In this document: piece by piece, positions 11,506 through 23,199 of the stretch
Numbering within the stretch: the stretch's first letter is position 1
How the letters are laid out: the number at the start of each line of letters is the position of its first letter
Assembly: GCA_963682175.1 (NCBI GenBank)
Contig: OY821791.1
Coordinates: 27,154,326 to 27,218,325, forward strand
Direction of reading: 5' to 3'
Length of the DNA stretch: 64,000 nucleotides
Origin: Triglochin maritima
Taxonomy: Eukaryota; Streptophyta; Magnoliopsida; Alismatales; Juncaginaceae
The notes under the pieces: generated by a model
What the model saw: only the letters and a program-made list of their open reading frames with translations
The model's database searches: none
Told to the model about the DNA's origin: nothing
Position numbers and translations under genes: made by a program

Positions 11506-12392
11506 TAATTAGTAGCATATCATATAGTGCATTCATGTTATACATTATTTATTTTACCCCATAATTGTGCTACTCGGGTAATTTTTTTTATATTTCAGGG
11601 TTTAGGTAATAAAGAAGAGAAATGAAGCGAAAAGGACCTAAAAGCAAGAACAATGGATTGATCTGGAAGGTTTCTACACCTATTTTTAAGCCCAATGACT
11701 GGACTGAAAATCAAGAGGGACCCAAGTGAAAACCTGGAGGGACCTAAGTGTAAAGAAAAATATGTTGGGTGCAAAATTCCATAATTTCCTGAACAAAACG
11801 GACTAATTCAAAGGGAACCATACGTGTTAGATTAATGTGTATTTTTAACTCTTGGAGCTTCAAATGATTTCATAGCTATTTTGATGGGTATTCTCAATCT
11901 TGCCTTTGATGTGTTAATGATTCTAATGGATGCTTAACACATGCTTTGGTTAGTGGGCCTACGTTATAGGGATTGATGAGGTGATGATAAGATTGATATG
12001 TGAGCATGTGGTTGTCTTTTTCATTATCTTGAGTAGTATTTTGTATGTCTTAATGATGGTGATAAATCTTAATCCATGTGGAAACACACTTAGCATAATG
12101 GTCATTATAGATGTCCATATTAATTCATATTATGAGAGAGCAATTGCACACACACGTGTCACACAAGTACACTATTGTACGCATTCTCCACCTCCTATAG
12201 GATTAGTCGTATTTATTTTCCAAGTCGTAATTAGCGTAATTTAGTGTAGATACACTCACTCACTCTTTATTTTCTTCCCTCACTCGAGTATGGTCGACGA
12301 CGACCCACACTCATTACTCATGGACACAGCCTGTACTTGCCATCACTTTTGAAATGGTTGTGCATTTGCGATTTTTAAGTTATAAATTCATG
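11506..12392 (+). repeat. H3 LTR, internally deleted (family H)
   Basis: A second copy of the family H start (TAATTAGTAGCATATCAT) lies inside H2. The sequence follows H1 for about 300 bp, skips the TATA-containing middle, and continues to a family H end near 12392, with a decayed U5 hairpin at about 12342-12358. I could not fix a target duplication, so the exact limits are approximate. Confidence 0.5.
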
Positions 12393-12830
12393 AACACAAC
12401 CTACGTGCTCAATTTAAACGTAAGTTGCTTTCAAATTTTGGAGGGGATCCGACCCAACTGATCCTCCAATAGCTGATCCAAATCTGCCACATGCAAATCC
12501 TGTTGGGTAATTGACGACATGATTTTTTGAGCAACTCGGGTGCTGGTTTTGGGTGCACCCGGATAATGCAGAGTTGATTTCCGCCTTTTGATTGGTTCCG
12601 GATTGGTCAAAACGTATCATTCTTCTATAAATAGACTTGTAACTTTTCCATTTCCTATCTTCTCTTTCCCCTCTTAGATTTAGTTATATTTCCTGTTTTC
12701 GTAAGGTAACTAAAGGGTGGAGAGGAAGTCATTGTAACCTTTCTTTGTTAATTAAGTTTTTATTTCATGTTATTTATGTTATTGTCTTTCGTTTGATGCA
12801 ATTTTTATTCCATTTGGTCAACTAACATCC
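12393..12830 (+). repeat. H2 LTR, second part with TATA box
   Basis: This stretch matches the middle of H1 in coding sense, including CTTCTATAAATAGACTTGTA (TATA-like, about 12624-12633) and paired GATCC-centred repeats upstream. It fits the part of H2 displaced by H3. The distal LTR end is not recognised; the long inverted repeat starts just after. Confidence 0.5.
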
Positions 12831-12837
12831 AAGACTA

Positions 12838-13912
12838 AGCCAACTCTTAAGCGAAACAACTGACTCGACAACATTAACTAACTCACTAAATTTATGTCAT
12901 GATTTTGAGATGCTTGAAATATATTACAAATGGTACTTAACCTATCTGGTTTTTCAAGAGGATCAAGAATATGAAGTTAGATTTCTCAAAATATTTTTTT
13001 ATTGAAACAAATCTAAGAAAAAGTGAAAAAAATAAGTACATTAAAGAATCTTTTCAAAACAAAAGGTAGTGGGTGAATTAAAAATCCATGACTAGATAAG
13101 GGTAAAATGGAAAAATAAATTACAAAAATGACTTCTTACTAAGAGAACATGAGAATGAAGACCTAAACAAAATGTTGATTGGTCAGAGTAGTTATGCTTG
13201 AAGTGGATCTCTCTTTGGTAGCTTGAATTAATTTTCTCATATTTTTAACAATGGAAATTCTGTTGCTTTAGGAATTCTGGTCAAGTATTTGACATGCCTA
13301 ACGTGTACATATATACATGTAAATATATTGGAGGAGTCATTTCTGAAACTAGAAAACCAGTCAAAAGAAATGGTGTGTTTCCAGTTTTAAAGTTTCTTAT
13401 TTCTTTTTTGGATTACCTACATCTTCATGCGGTATTGTGTTCTGCATGAGAGCTGCAGTAAATAGGAGTTTACTTAGATTCTTAGACACCTGGAAATCCA
13501 TTTATTTTCGGGGAAATTAATTCAAGCTGTCAAAGAGATGTATACTTTAAGCATGACTATTTTGACTAGTCAACTTGTTTAAGTCTTCATTCCCATGTCC
13601 TTCTAGTAATAAGTTTTTTTTATAATAAAAAATTACTTTGTTTTCCATTCTAGCCTCGTCTGTTCATATATTTTCAATTTTATCACTACTTTTTGTTTTG
13701 AAAAGATTCTTTATTCCACTTGTTTTTCTTCACTTTTTCTTAGATATGCTCCAATAAAAAAATTGAAAATTCCAACTTCATATTTTTAATCCTCTCGAAA
13801 AGCCGGTTATTTTAAGTACAATTTGTAATACATTTCGAGCATCTGAAAATGGTGACATATATAGAGTCAGCTAGTCAATGTTTTCCAATGAGTTGTTTCT
13901 CTAATGGGAGTT
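12838..13912. mobile_element. Long inverted repeat (foldback-like element), about 1.1 kb
   Basis: The sequence from about 12838 to 13240 is matched in inverted orientation by about 13513 to 13912, leaving a loop of about 270 bp. Matching blocks include the AATCTTTTCAAAACAAAA segment (about 13048-13065), its inverse near 13700, and TAGCTTGAATTAATTTTC against its inverse near 13520. The arms are diverged but collinear along their whole length. No transposase is present. I could not identify a target duplication, so this may be a Mutator-type foldback element or an old inverted duplication. Confidence 0.65.
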
Positions 13913-14925
13913 TACTATTTTTCATTTCTGTGTTCATCGATACTAAATTCTTTTCAAAAGAAACTTCAAACCTGTAAATGTGAGATTTCCGACTCTATAT
14001 CAAATAATAATCAATAAAGTGAAATATTTTTTGTCCGAATACAAGAACAATAAACTCACAAAAAAATTGCCAATCAAAACATGTGAACAATTTCATGTCT
14101 TGAGCTTTTAGCTACCGACGATGGAACCAATTAAAACAGAATAAACTAATTCTTTTATGATAGAAATCACTTTAACGGAACATAAAGCAACATAAAGAAT
14201 CAGTTTCGAGAGTATAAAATAAACAACATTATAAATCAATTTTATTAATAATTAACATTTCACAAACAAAAAAAAGTGATTATCAATCACAAGTTTCAGA
14301 AGGAATTAGAAGTTTAATGCAACATAAAGCAAAGAATTACAAACCACATATAGTTAGATAAGGAGTCCAATAATTTTAAAAATGCAAGTTAATTTTCCTT
14401 AATATTTAAAATTTGACCTCCAAAATATAACTATAAGTAGTAGTTGTTGAGCTATAACATAAACTAAACAAATTACCAAAAACATAAATTTTAATTTCAT
14501 TCAATATAACATCTTGGAATCGGAAAAAATTAGCACACCAGACATATAATCTAAGTCTTCCTTACAATAAAACGTTCCTATCACTTTTATTATTTTTCTT
14601 ATATTGACTTTTTTGACATGATCACATGTAGGCCTTATTTGGATTGGGGAAGATTGCATGGTTACTGACCAAATTCGTAACATTGAAAAAACATGGGCGC
14701 AGCTCCTCCTTGTCTCGCCTCCAGGCCCTATACCTGTCAGAATTGGAGCATGTTGTCCGCCTCCTTGGTGGCGAACTTGACGAGGTCGTGGAAAACAATC
14801 AATGACTACAAATCAATCGCAGCCATAGGACGATATGATGGAGGTTTGGGAGACGGATTGCGTGGAATGGGTTCATCAGATATTTGGTGGTTCATGGGGG
14901 TGGGAAGATGGCTGTTTTGAAATTT
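13913..14925. other. Unrecognised AT-rich sequence
   Basis: I see no coding homology, LTR boundary or RNA gene here. A GC-richer stretch at about 14690-14900 has short ORFs on both strands that I do not recognise; it may be captured DNA next to the CACTA-like end at 14929. Confidence 0.4.
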
Positions 14926-14928
14926 TAT

Positions 14929-15160
14929 ACTACTATAAAAAAAGCTTCTAAAGACACTATAAAAGTGTCTTTAATTATTTTTAAGACAATTAGTATTCTC
15001 TTGGTTAGTATGATGATAAGTTTATAGACACTTGTTAAGAAATGTCTTCAAAGTTCAAATGTATCCAAACGAATTTGTTAAAAAGTATATGTAAATGTCT
15101 TTAGCGTCTTGTAAAAATCTTTAAAGACATTTTACAAGTACCTTATTTTGACAATTTTGA
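14929..15160 (+). mobile_element. Possible decayed CACTA-like terminus
   Basis: ATACTACTATAAAAAAAGC resembles a CACTACTA-type transposon end with a mutated first base. It is followed by repeated AAAGACAC / GTGTCTTT motifs in both orientations, like subterminal repeats. No partner end or 3-bp duplication was found, so the call is weak. Confidence 0.3.
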
Positions 15161-15529
15161 AAATATATATAGCCATTTTCGTAAAAAAAAACTTAAAGCC
15201 ATATATATATTAAACATATGCCCACTTATTTAGTGCAATTAAAACACATGTGTTGACACAAAAAAATATACATCTCAAATCCAAATAATTTTTCTAGTAA
15301 TCGTACGTCGACCAATTGTCGTCCCAGCTTAGTAGAAATTGAGACTCTATCGAGATGAGACTAAGCAACAACATCAAACTGAACATTAAGGAATCATTAA
15401 TCTTTTGATATATGTTTATTAGTCTAAACATGGAAATATAGTCAAAACATTGAGAGATGTGGAATATCACAAAATCCAAAGGTGAAAAAAAAATTCCATT
15501 AAATAAGAAACAAATAAAAAAAATTGAAT
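15161..15529. other. AT-rich sequence, nothing recognised
   Basis: The stretch is composed mainly of A/T runs. The only open frame (15294-15479, minus) has no recognisable domain. Confidence 0.3.
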
Positions 15530-16320
15530 TTTAACCATATTCGTAAGACTTGGTTTACTTTTTTTATTATTTTATTTATTTCAAAAAAAAGAGGAGAAGA
15601 AGAGGAGGGTGCATGATCCCACGTTCAAAACTCAAACAACTTCATCCTCCATTGCTTCACACGTAATACAAAAAAAATCATTTAAGAATTAAAAAGAAAT
15701 CCACATTTATGGATATATGGAAGAATAATAGAATTATTCAAACCATATTAATAACCTCACCTCTTCTTAACCACCCAATACACCCATGATCATCACATTT
15801 CCCCCTCCTAATTCTCTCTCTCTCTTCTCCCCTATAAAAACCCATCCATTCCTACAAAAAGAGATACGTACAAAAAAAGAGGAGAGAAAAGAAAAGGAAA
15901 AAAAGGAGAGAAGAGAAGAGAAGAAAAGAAAAAAAAGAGATTTTAGCACACAAAAAAAAGCAACAAAAAAAACGTGAAAAAAAAGAAGAGAAGGTGAAGG
16001 AGGAGATACTGTGGCAATTTCGGCTTCATCGATTACAACTCCGGTTTCGTGGACTCCGGCTTCATTAAACGTTCACATCAACTCCGGCAAGGTGCAACAT
16101 TAGCGCCGGTGATAGTTTCACCTTAAAAATAAAAGGAATAAAAAAAGTCATTCCGATCACTGTCCTATTTAGAAAGGAACGGTCTCCGGTTGGCTTCAAA
16201 AATCACGTCATTCCGGTCACTGTCCTATTTAAAAAGGATTGGTCTCCAGTTTGGTCGTTCCTATTTTAACAAAAAAAAAAGAGACGCCGGAAGGCTGTCG
16301 AATTTTAACCAGAAAAATTA
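15530..16320 (+). promoter_or_regulatory. Promoter-like region with TATA box and GA-rich leader
   Basis: A CT-rich tract (about 15810-15830, a plant Y-patch-like feature) leads directly into TATAAAAA (15833-15840). From about 15868 to 16010 the plus strand is almost pure purine. A repeated CTCCGG motif appears at about 16040-16110, then a 60-bp direct duplication (16147-16206 and 16207-16256). No convincing coding exon follows. It could be the promoter of an unseen gene, a non-coding transcript or the U3/R part of an unrecognised LTR. Confidence 0.35.
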
Positions 16321-16791
16321 TGAAACTCGAACCAAACAAACACATGAGTTCAATATTTTCGCATGAGACAATTACATGTAATTTCGACCAATCAGATTAG
16401 ATGTAATATAATCCTTGTCTATAAATCTATTACAGCAATTTATTTAGTTGTTTAACCATTTACAGACTATCATTCATTTAGCAAATTCTGCGTGTAAGAA
16501 TATTGCTTGGTCAAACGACAAATTATCCCTTTGTTTACCAAAAGTATTATAATTAAGTCTATAATTAAGGAATGCAACTTGTACTACCTTTTCCAATAGC
16601 ACGGAGACACCACGGTAAACATATATGTGTTGATAAAGTAAAAAAGGAATATGTTTATTGATATCAAGCATATGGTTTGTAAATATATCAAATTACATAT
16701 AATTTGCAAACAGTTCTCGGTAAGTCTGTTTGTAAATAACGATCCTGGTGAAATCAAAATCTGATTACGAATATGTCTATTATATTAGTTA
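16321..16791. other. Unrecognised AT-rich sequence
   Basis: No domain or repeat boundary is visible. Its right end supplies the TAAAT target of the F1 solo LTR. Confidence 0.3.
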
Positions 16792-16796
16792 TAAAT

Positions 16797-18267
16797 TGTG
16801 GGATCGTGTGGGTTATGGGTCCACAATTAAAGCTAATCACCTAATTACCTACTTGTTTAGACAATCGAGTTAATGCAGCGGAAATTAAAAACAAACAAGC
16901 AAGTAAAGGAAGATAATGCAAACCACAAGAAGTCGGGGGATTTTTATAGAGGTTCGGCACCCCACCCGGGTCCTAGTCCTCTCTTGCAAGTTCCGCTCGG
17001 ATCACCGAGCTCCGCCTAAGACTTCACTAACCACTCCCCGTTCCGGGCCGGGAGAGAACACCTTTACAACCGTCAAACTCGCGAACAACCCTCGCCGAGC
17101 TTGGAAACTTCCTCTCACAATCCGAGAGGGACACTTCGGGCTTTCACCGAAGTCCTTGCTTCCTTTTACAACAATTGTAACCTTGAGTGGAACAACACTC
17201 TCTAAACTTTGAGCACACTTGAGTAGGATGAAGAAATGATCACTAAGTGTGGAAGGTTTGTAGCTTTGAGTGTTTGGGATTCTCTCTAAAGTTTGGGACA
17301 AGTTTGTAGTGGGAGAGTTGTGTTAAAATGTGTTTTACAACTCCTTATATAGGCATTAGAGATAATAGATCCGTTGGGACAAGATTTGATAGGGTTTTGT
17401 GCAAGATACACAAAGCAGAAAGTTCGGGCTGCAAATCTGTCCACAAACGGTCGACCGAAAAGTGGAACGGTCGACCGAACGCTTGTGTTTGATAAGGATA
17501 CGGTCGACCGAAATATGAATAGATCGACCGAACACTTAAGTCTATTAAGAAAACGGTCGACCGAACAGGGTTACCGGTCGACCGAATAAGCGTTTCGGTA
17601 GAGGGAAAATTAGATCGGTCGAACGAAATCGTAACGACCGATAGCAGGGAATTCTTGACAAGGTTAAACGGTAAACCGAACTTGGCACATGGTTCGACCG
17701 TTTGGTTAAGTATATGGAGGTGTATATAGTTTTAATACGAATACGACCGTTGGGCATATACGACAAGAATAACGGTCGGAACAGTAAGTTCAAGCGGTCG
17801 ACCGAAAGATATGGTGCGGTCGACCGAAACTAGACAGGGAAACACAAACTGGATAACTTGATCATCCGGTCGACCGAACGGCATGTTGCGGTCGACCGAA
17901 TGTGGGCAGACAGTTAGGGTTCAGGTTTTGTGTTTTTCCGGTCTAAGTTTGGGTGATCTATTGAAGTCCAAATAATGTGAAATTTCGTGTGTGACTTCTA
18001 TAGGGAACCTAGTGTGTGATTAAGTTGATTTTAGCTCAAGTATGCTCAATTACACTTTGTTCCTAAGACTCAAAAGAAATCAAGATTACATGTCTTCGAT
18101 TTAGCTTTAATTACATGTCTTGACTTCATTTCCATCTTTCTTGAGTCTTGATCACCTGTAGAGGTTAGCACAATACAATATATATGCAATGCATAGTGTG
18201 TGCTACTCTAATTAAGATTAGGTTGATTAAATCATCAAAACATAAGATTAAGGCCAAAAAGCCAACA
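16797..18267 (-). repeat. F1 solo LTR, SIRE-like Copia (1471 bp)
   Basis: The insert starts TGTGGGATCG and ends GCCAACA on the plus strand and is flanked by perfect TAAAT duplications (16792-16796 and 18268-18272). It is a solo LTR because no internal sequence is present. It is homologous to the F2 LTR (29804-31290), whose gag assigns the family to the SIRE lineage. A TATA-like TATATAAG lies at about 17344-17351 on the minus strand. Between 17448 and 17910 I count nine exact GGTCGACC octamers, each followed by GAA, plus several mutated ones. Confidence 0.9.
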
Positions 18268-18272
18268 TAAAT

Positions 18273-19027
18273 TACCTCATATGCTTGAAGGATATATTTG
18301 CACTCTACACTCTGCAAACATATGTCGTTTGGATAATTGTTTGGCTATAACTGTTTGTTGGATTATATTACATGTTCTCCGACCAATACAAACATTCTCT
18401 CCTCTAAGCCATGTACGTGCATTAACATCAACTCAATTGACCGTGAGCATTGCTAGTAATATGATATAATTTCTAAAATGAAAGAATTTGAGATACTGAA
18501 GTTCACGTTAAAGAACTTAAGGTACTAAAATTCATGCTAAATGACATGGATTTATAAAAAAACCAGAATTCACATCTACATGCATGGTTGTTCTTCTAAC
18601 CCATGCCAGTGGAGATTTTGCACGCGGGCTCCATAAATATGTTGGAATCAAGAAAATAACTCCTAAGTATGTGATGAAAGAAAAGAAGTCTACTAAGATG
18701 GACGAAATTGCAGAATAACCCAAGATGTGGAAAAGTCCGTCAAATTAACTCCAAGCCAGACAAATATCAAAGTAGTCCATCCAAATAAAAAAAATTACAA
18801 ATCCACCACTAAACGTGGATAACCTACAACAATACATAAGTTGTATCATTTGATATGCAAATTAACCTTAAAATCCAAATAGTCCCTTTAAATGGACAAA
18901 TTACAAATTCACCCCTAAATGTGGATAAATTGCAAAATAAATCTTCAAAGTTGTAAAATACATCAACCAACCTAAAAATAGAAAACAAACATAAAACTTA
19001 AATATTGACTGCTCTAATGATAAGAGA
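18273..19027. other. Unrecognised sequence with a diverged duplication
   Basis: A segment around CACTAAACGTGGATAA (about 18797-18830) recurs diverged at about 18900-18936. Otherwise nothing is recognised. No gene is supported. Confidence 0.3.
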
Positions 19028-19160
19028 GGATGCACGCCAAGCTGGATCTTGGGTTCCCTCTCTCTTATCGTTAGAGTGATCAGAAACTAAAATATGGACT
19101 TCCTTAGTCGTAAGTGGGGATGCACGCCAAGCTTGATCTTGGGTTCCCTCTCTCTTACAG
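19028..19160 (+). repeat. 90-bp direct duplication
   Basis: GGATGCACGCCAAGCT, followed by the same CTTGGGTTCCCTCTCTCTTA, starts at 19028 and again at 19118. The flanking bases differ. It borders the hairpin-repeat array that begins at 19228. Confidence 0.7.
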
Positions 19161-19227
19161 GCGATGGAGTCTTCATTTAACAAACAAATGAACAAACCCA
19201 AATACAAAATAAAACATATATACAAAT

Positions 19228-19412
19228 CCCTCCGGGTCACGAGGCTAAACTGTCCAACACAAACCCCTCCGGGTCACGAGGCTAAACTGTCCAACACACA
19301 CCCCTCCGGGTCACGAGGCTAAACTGCCCAACACACACCCCTCTGGGTCACGAGGCTAAACTGTCCAACACATATCCCTCCGGGTCACGAGGTTAAACTG
19401 TCCAACACACAT
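19228..19412 (+). repeat. 37-bp tandem repeat, five copies
   Basis: The box CCCTCCGGGTCACGAGGCTA recurs at 19228, 19265, 19302, 19339 and 19376, a constant 37-bp period, with few substitutions. It is the youngest-looking part of the larger array that continues to about 20740. Confidence 0.9.
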
Positions 19413-20740
19413 AACAAATTATATACATAAAATATTCTCCTAGTTATGACTTTAAACTAACTATTTGATGATATTTAAATATAAGAATCATCGTCAATAT
19501 AACAAAGACGCATACACAAATCCCTCCGGGTCACGAGGCTAAACTGTCCAAGACACTTAACAAATTATATACATAAAATATTCTCCCAGTTATGAGATTA
19601 AACTAACTATTTGATGATATTTAAATATAAGAATCATCGGCAATATAACAAAGACGTATACACAAATCCCTCCGGGTTACGAGGCTAAACTGACCAAGAC
19701 ATGACGATATTTATACCAAAAGAATAATCGTCCAAATAACATACATATACACAAATCACCTCCTAGGTTACGAGGCTAAACTAACTGTTTATACGATATT
19801 CTAAAATGAGAATTATCGTTGACAAATCGAACATATATAACTCCTCCTTGTGATGAGGTTAAGCTCACTAATATTTGGTTGTCTTCGTGATAAAGTTGAA
19901 GCACCAAAACATATATACAAAACCCTCCGGGTTATGAGGCTAAACTAACCAAAACATCATAATACCCATATCAAAAGTATAATTGTCCAAAGGAATCCAT
20001 GTATACAAAACACCTCCTAGGTTATGAGGTTAAACTAACCGTTTTTTACGATATTCTAATATCAGAATTATCGTTGGTAAATTAACACGGTGTATTCATC
20101 ATAAAGTTGAAGAACCTAAACTATACAAAACCCTCCGGGTCACGAGGCTAAACTGTCCAATATACTTAACAAATTATATACATAAAATATTCTCCCAGTT
20201 ATGAGATTAAACTAACTATTTGATGATATTTAAATATGAGAATCATCGGCAAAAATAACATATATATACAAAATCCTCCTAGGTTATGAGGCTAAACTAA
20301 TCTAACCTTTATCGACATTTAGTAATGAGAAAAACTAAAGTCGTTACACTCAAATGAAGCATATATGCAATGTTCTCCTAGACAAGAGAATAAACTATCT
20401 ACAATATCTCCTAAATATGAGACTGAAATAGATATATAACTCCTCCTTGTGATGAGGTTAAGCTCACTAATATTTGGTTGTCTTCATGATAAAGTTGAAG
20501 CACCAAAACATGTATACAAAACCCTCCGGGTTATGAGGCTAAACTAACCAAAACATCATAATACCCATATCAAAGTATAATTGTCCAAATAAATCCATAT
20601 ATACAAAACACCTCCTAGGCTATGAGGTTAAATTAACCGTTTGTACGATATTATTCTAATATAAGAATTATCGTTGACAAATCAAACATAAATCCCCTCC
20701 GGGTTACGAGGCTAAAACTAACCATATTGTGACAATATAT
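19413..20740 (+). repeat. Higher-order array of box-plus-hairpin units
   Basis: About a dozen further copies of a CTCCNNGTTATGAGGNTAAACT box alternate with short inverted repeats. Examples are ACGATA-TATCGT at 19793-19819, 20048-20074 and 20645-20674; GATGAT-ATCATC at 19467-19492 and 20222-20247; GACGAT-ATCGTC at 19703-19732; and CGAC-GTCG with an inner TTTAGT-ACTAAA at 20313-20343. A block of roughly 230 bp starting at about 19840 is repeated about 598 bp later (about 20438). No protein is encoded. The family is not known to me; it could be a decayed satellite or a structured non-coding locus. Confidence 0.75.
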
Positions 20741-21668
20741 CGCAACAAATGGGAGATCATTATCGAATCGATCAAAGCACAAATCGATAAATCCCCGTCC
20801 CTAATATATCGAAATATAAAAATCCTATTAATAAAATATATCTGAAATTGTTAATATAACAACAATTTTGGTTTATAGTTCGCAAATGGATGCTTATGTA
20901 TATCCCATATGTGCATTGCATAAATATGTCAACTATTATACTTCATATTTATTCCTTCTATTTAATGAAATGAAAGAAAATGTTGCACTTATTTACTTTC
21001 TGGCTAGTTATTCACATTTATTTAATTTCCTGTATAAATGAATGATATGAGCATGACACGATGAGTCATTCTTCTATACGAAGTTGTAAGGTGCGGAATT
21101 CCATCATGAATTCTTGAGAGGTCTTCGCAACACCAAAATATATATAAAAACAAAAAGAACAAAAAACCCACGTTAAACAACATGCCATTGACTTTATCGA
21201 CGTAAGACGTTTTTTGAGGCGTCAAATGTCAATGGTGCTTCCATCTTCTTCTATCACTACTTCTTATTCTTCCATCATCTAAGTTTCAAAAGGATGCTTA
21301 AATAGCCTGTGACTCATTTAGTAGAGATGCGAAGGAAAGCTATGGGAACAGGATACGCTTGGGTGCCGATGTGATCATCCGAACAACCCCAACTTTGATG
21401 GTGGGTATTGTTTGCTTGGGTGCAGATGTATCTCCAATTGATAAAAGAAACTAAACAACCCAATTTCAGCATCAATTCGTGGGAAAAAAGGGAGATTTGG
21501 TTAGCGGGTGTTTGTGCACCTCGGAAAAGAGGGAAAAACATTAGTTTCCCTTTATCAGAATTTTCCTTGGTATTTGTAAAAAAAGCAGGAAAGTTATAAG
21601 AAATATACACGTCTATTAAACTTATTAAATATTTATTTTTATTACATAAAACTTAACTACAAAACATT
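20741..21668. other. Unrecognised AT-rich sequence
   Basis: No conserved coding domain or boundary is seen. Short ORFs at 21022-21225 and 21314-21610 have no recognisable motif. Confidence 0.3.
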
Positions 21669-21677
21669 AAAATTATA

Positions 21678-21884
21678 GGGTCAAGTTCTAGTGAGCTCAG
21701 AGCTCATTTGATTTAATTTAAACCCCTTACAATTTCACCATTGGATCTTATTTACAGTTAATCTCACAGTCCATTAGCATAATCATTTTTTTCTTAAACT
21801 ATCTTACAATTTGAAATGAGTGATGGATATTGTGGGGGCTTAATTTAGAAAAATTAAGCCCTGGGCTCACTAGAGAATTCCGGT
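21678..21884. mobile_element. 207-bp MITE with 9-bp target duplication (Mutator-like)
   Basis: Imperfect terminal inverted repeats of about 22 bp contain TCTAGTGAGC at both ends (plus strand near 21690, inverted near 21868). The flanks carry identical AAAATTATA (21669-21677 and 21885-21893). A 9-bp duplication is typical of Mutator-like elements. It encodes nothing. Confidence 0.8.
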
Positions 21885-21929
21885 AAAATTATATATTAAA
21901 AATTAATCATTATGATTATCTTAAAAAAA

Positions 21930-23084
21930 ACTACTATTCATCGCTACAAAATTACTTAAATCGTCTGTCTAATTACCATTTTACCCTTTACAATTCATTT
22001 AATATTCATTTCGTCTCGTCTCTTAAACTAAGATTTTTGTCTAAGTTTTCCTCACTTTACCAGTAACAACACCACGAAAATGTCTGACGAAGCGTCTGAA
22101 TCATGCGAACTTATAATAAACAATTTGGGCGGGACGTCTGGGTAAAACGCCCCCCACATAAGGGAGACATCTGAGCCAGACGCCTCCCCCATTGGGGGGG
22201 GGGGGGGTCTGGCTAAGACTCGTCCCAAAAAATATCTAAAATTTATACGGTGTGTTATTTAAAATTATTTGAGGTTCAATCCGTTGCAAGATTATGGTGG
22301 TAACAGGTTGGATTACAATGAGTTTTTTGCAAGTAATGAAGTATTTCTAGCATGTAGTTGTAAAATTTCAAATGTATCTTAAGCCCAAGTGACCCAAGTG
22401 CCAATCTTTTGACTATTAAATAAAGGGGTTTATATTTTGATAATTGTTAGGATTTAAGTAGTTTTAGTTGATATTTTGATAATAATTAGGGTTAGGGTTT
22501 ATTATATTTTGATAACGTTAAATTTCGAGATTTTCAATAATTAGGGATAGCGAGACCCCCAACGGACCTATCGAGGTGGTATTTGGTAAAACTTCCAAAC
22601 ATACAAAAAACTCACTGTAATCCACCACATTAATACCGAAAATCTTAGAATGGTATCTGAAATAATTTAAGATAACACACCGTATAATATTAAGATTTTT
22701 TATTAAAAAAAATAGGGGTGTCTGGGGAAGACGCCACCCCCATGAGGGAGGCGTCTAAGCCAGACCCCCCTCCCCCATGGGGGTAGGTCTCTGCAAAAAA
22801 AATTCCCTCCTCATGGGGGCGGCTACGGGGGACAACCCTTAAATTTTTTATTTTTTTCACTAAAAGAAGTTGGAAAGTTTACCAAATTCGAGTGCACCAC
22901 GGAGTCCACTGCCTCCTTTCCTGGCCTCCGAGTCATTCTTTTTGATGATTATGAGAGGAAGATGAAGAGAGAGTGGTGGTAGGAGAGTGAAATGAAGAGA
23001 TATATGAGTAGAAATGAGAGAAGAGCAAAATGGTAATTTGCACATGCGATTTAAATAATTTTAGGGCGACATTTAGCAGATCAG
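21930..23084. mobile_element. Mutator-like foldback element, about 1155 bp
   Basis: Long inverted arms meet around 22450. Outer blocks (AATTACCATTTT near 21975, inverted near 23030), ACGGTGTGTTAT (about 22248, inverted near 22676) and GATTACAATGAG (about 22312, inverted near 22612) are collinear. Candidate 9-bp duplications TTAAAAAAA lie at 21921-21929 and 23085-23093, but they are low-complexity. Both arms carry G/C-rich blocks with GACGYCT motifs, a run of 14 G (22194-22207) and a CCCCCATGGGGG palindrome near 22774. Confidence 0.65.
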
Positions 23085-23199
23085 TTAAAAAAACCATGAC
23101 ACTTGTTGAAAATTGGTTCATATTTGTTAAGTACAGGAAACAGGAAACTCAGTCGACCGGTCGATGAGACGCTCAACCGAAAACTTTCACACACTTGTC

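Noticed and set aside
14693..14920. 75-codon ORF starting MGAAPPCLASRP
   Set aside because: No domain, no splice context and no homologue recognised; at most captured DNA.
15786..15977. ORF in the purine-rich tract (Lys/Glu repeats)
   Set aside because: It is a by-product of GA-rich sequence overlapping a TATA box; base composition alone explains it.
17448..17910. CRISPR-like array of repeated palindromes
   Set aside because: Spacing is irregular, the repeats are about 10 bp, there are no cas genes, and the context is a plant LTR.
19228..19412. 37-bp repeats as ribosomal or telomeric satellite
   Set aside because: The unit matches neither a telomere repeat nor rRNA spacer sequence I know, and it grades into diverged hairpin units.
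22194..22207. Run of 14 G as a meaningful exact length
   Set aside because: Homopolymer length is prone to sequencing and assembly error; only the presence of G-rich blocks in both arms is used.
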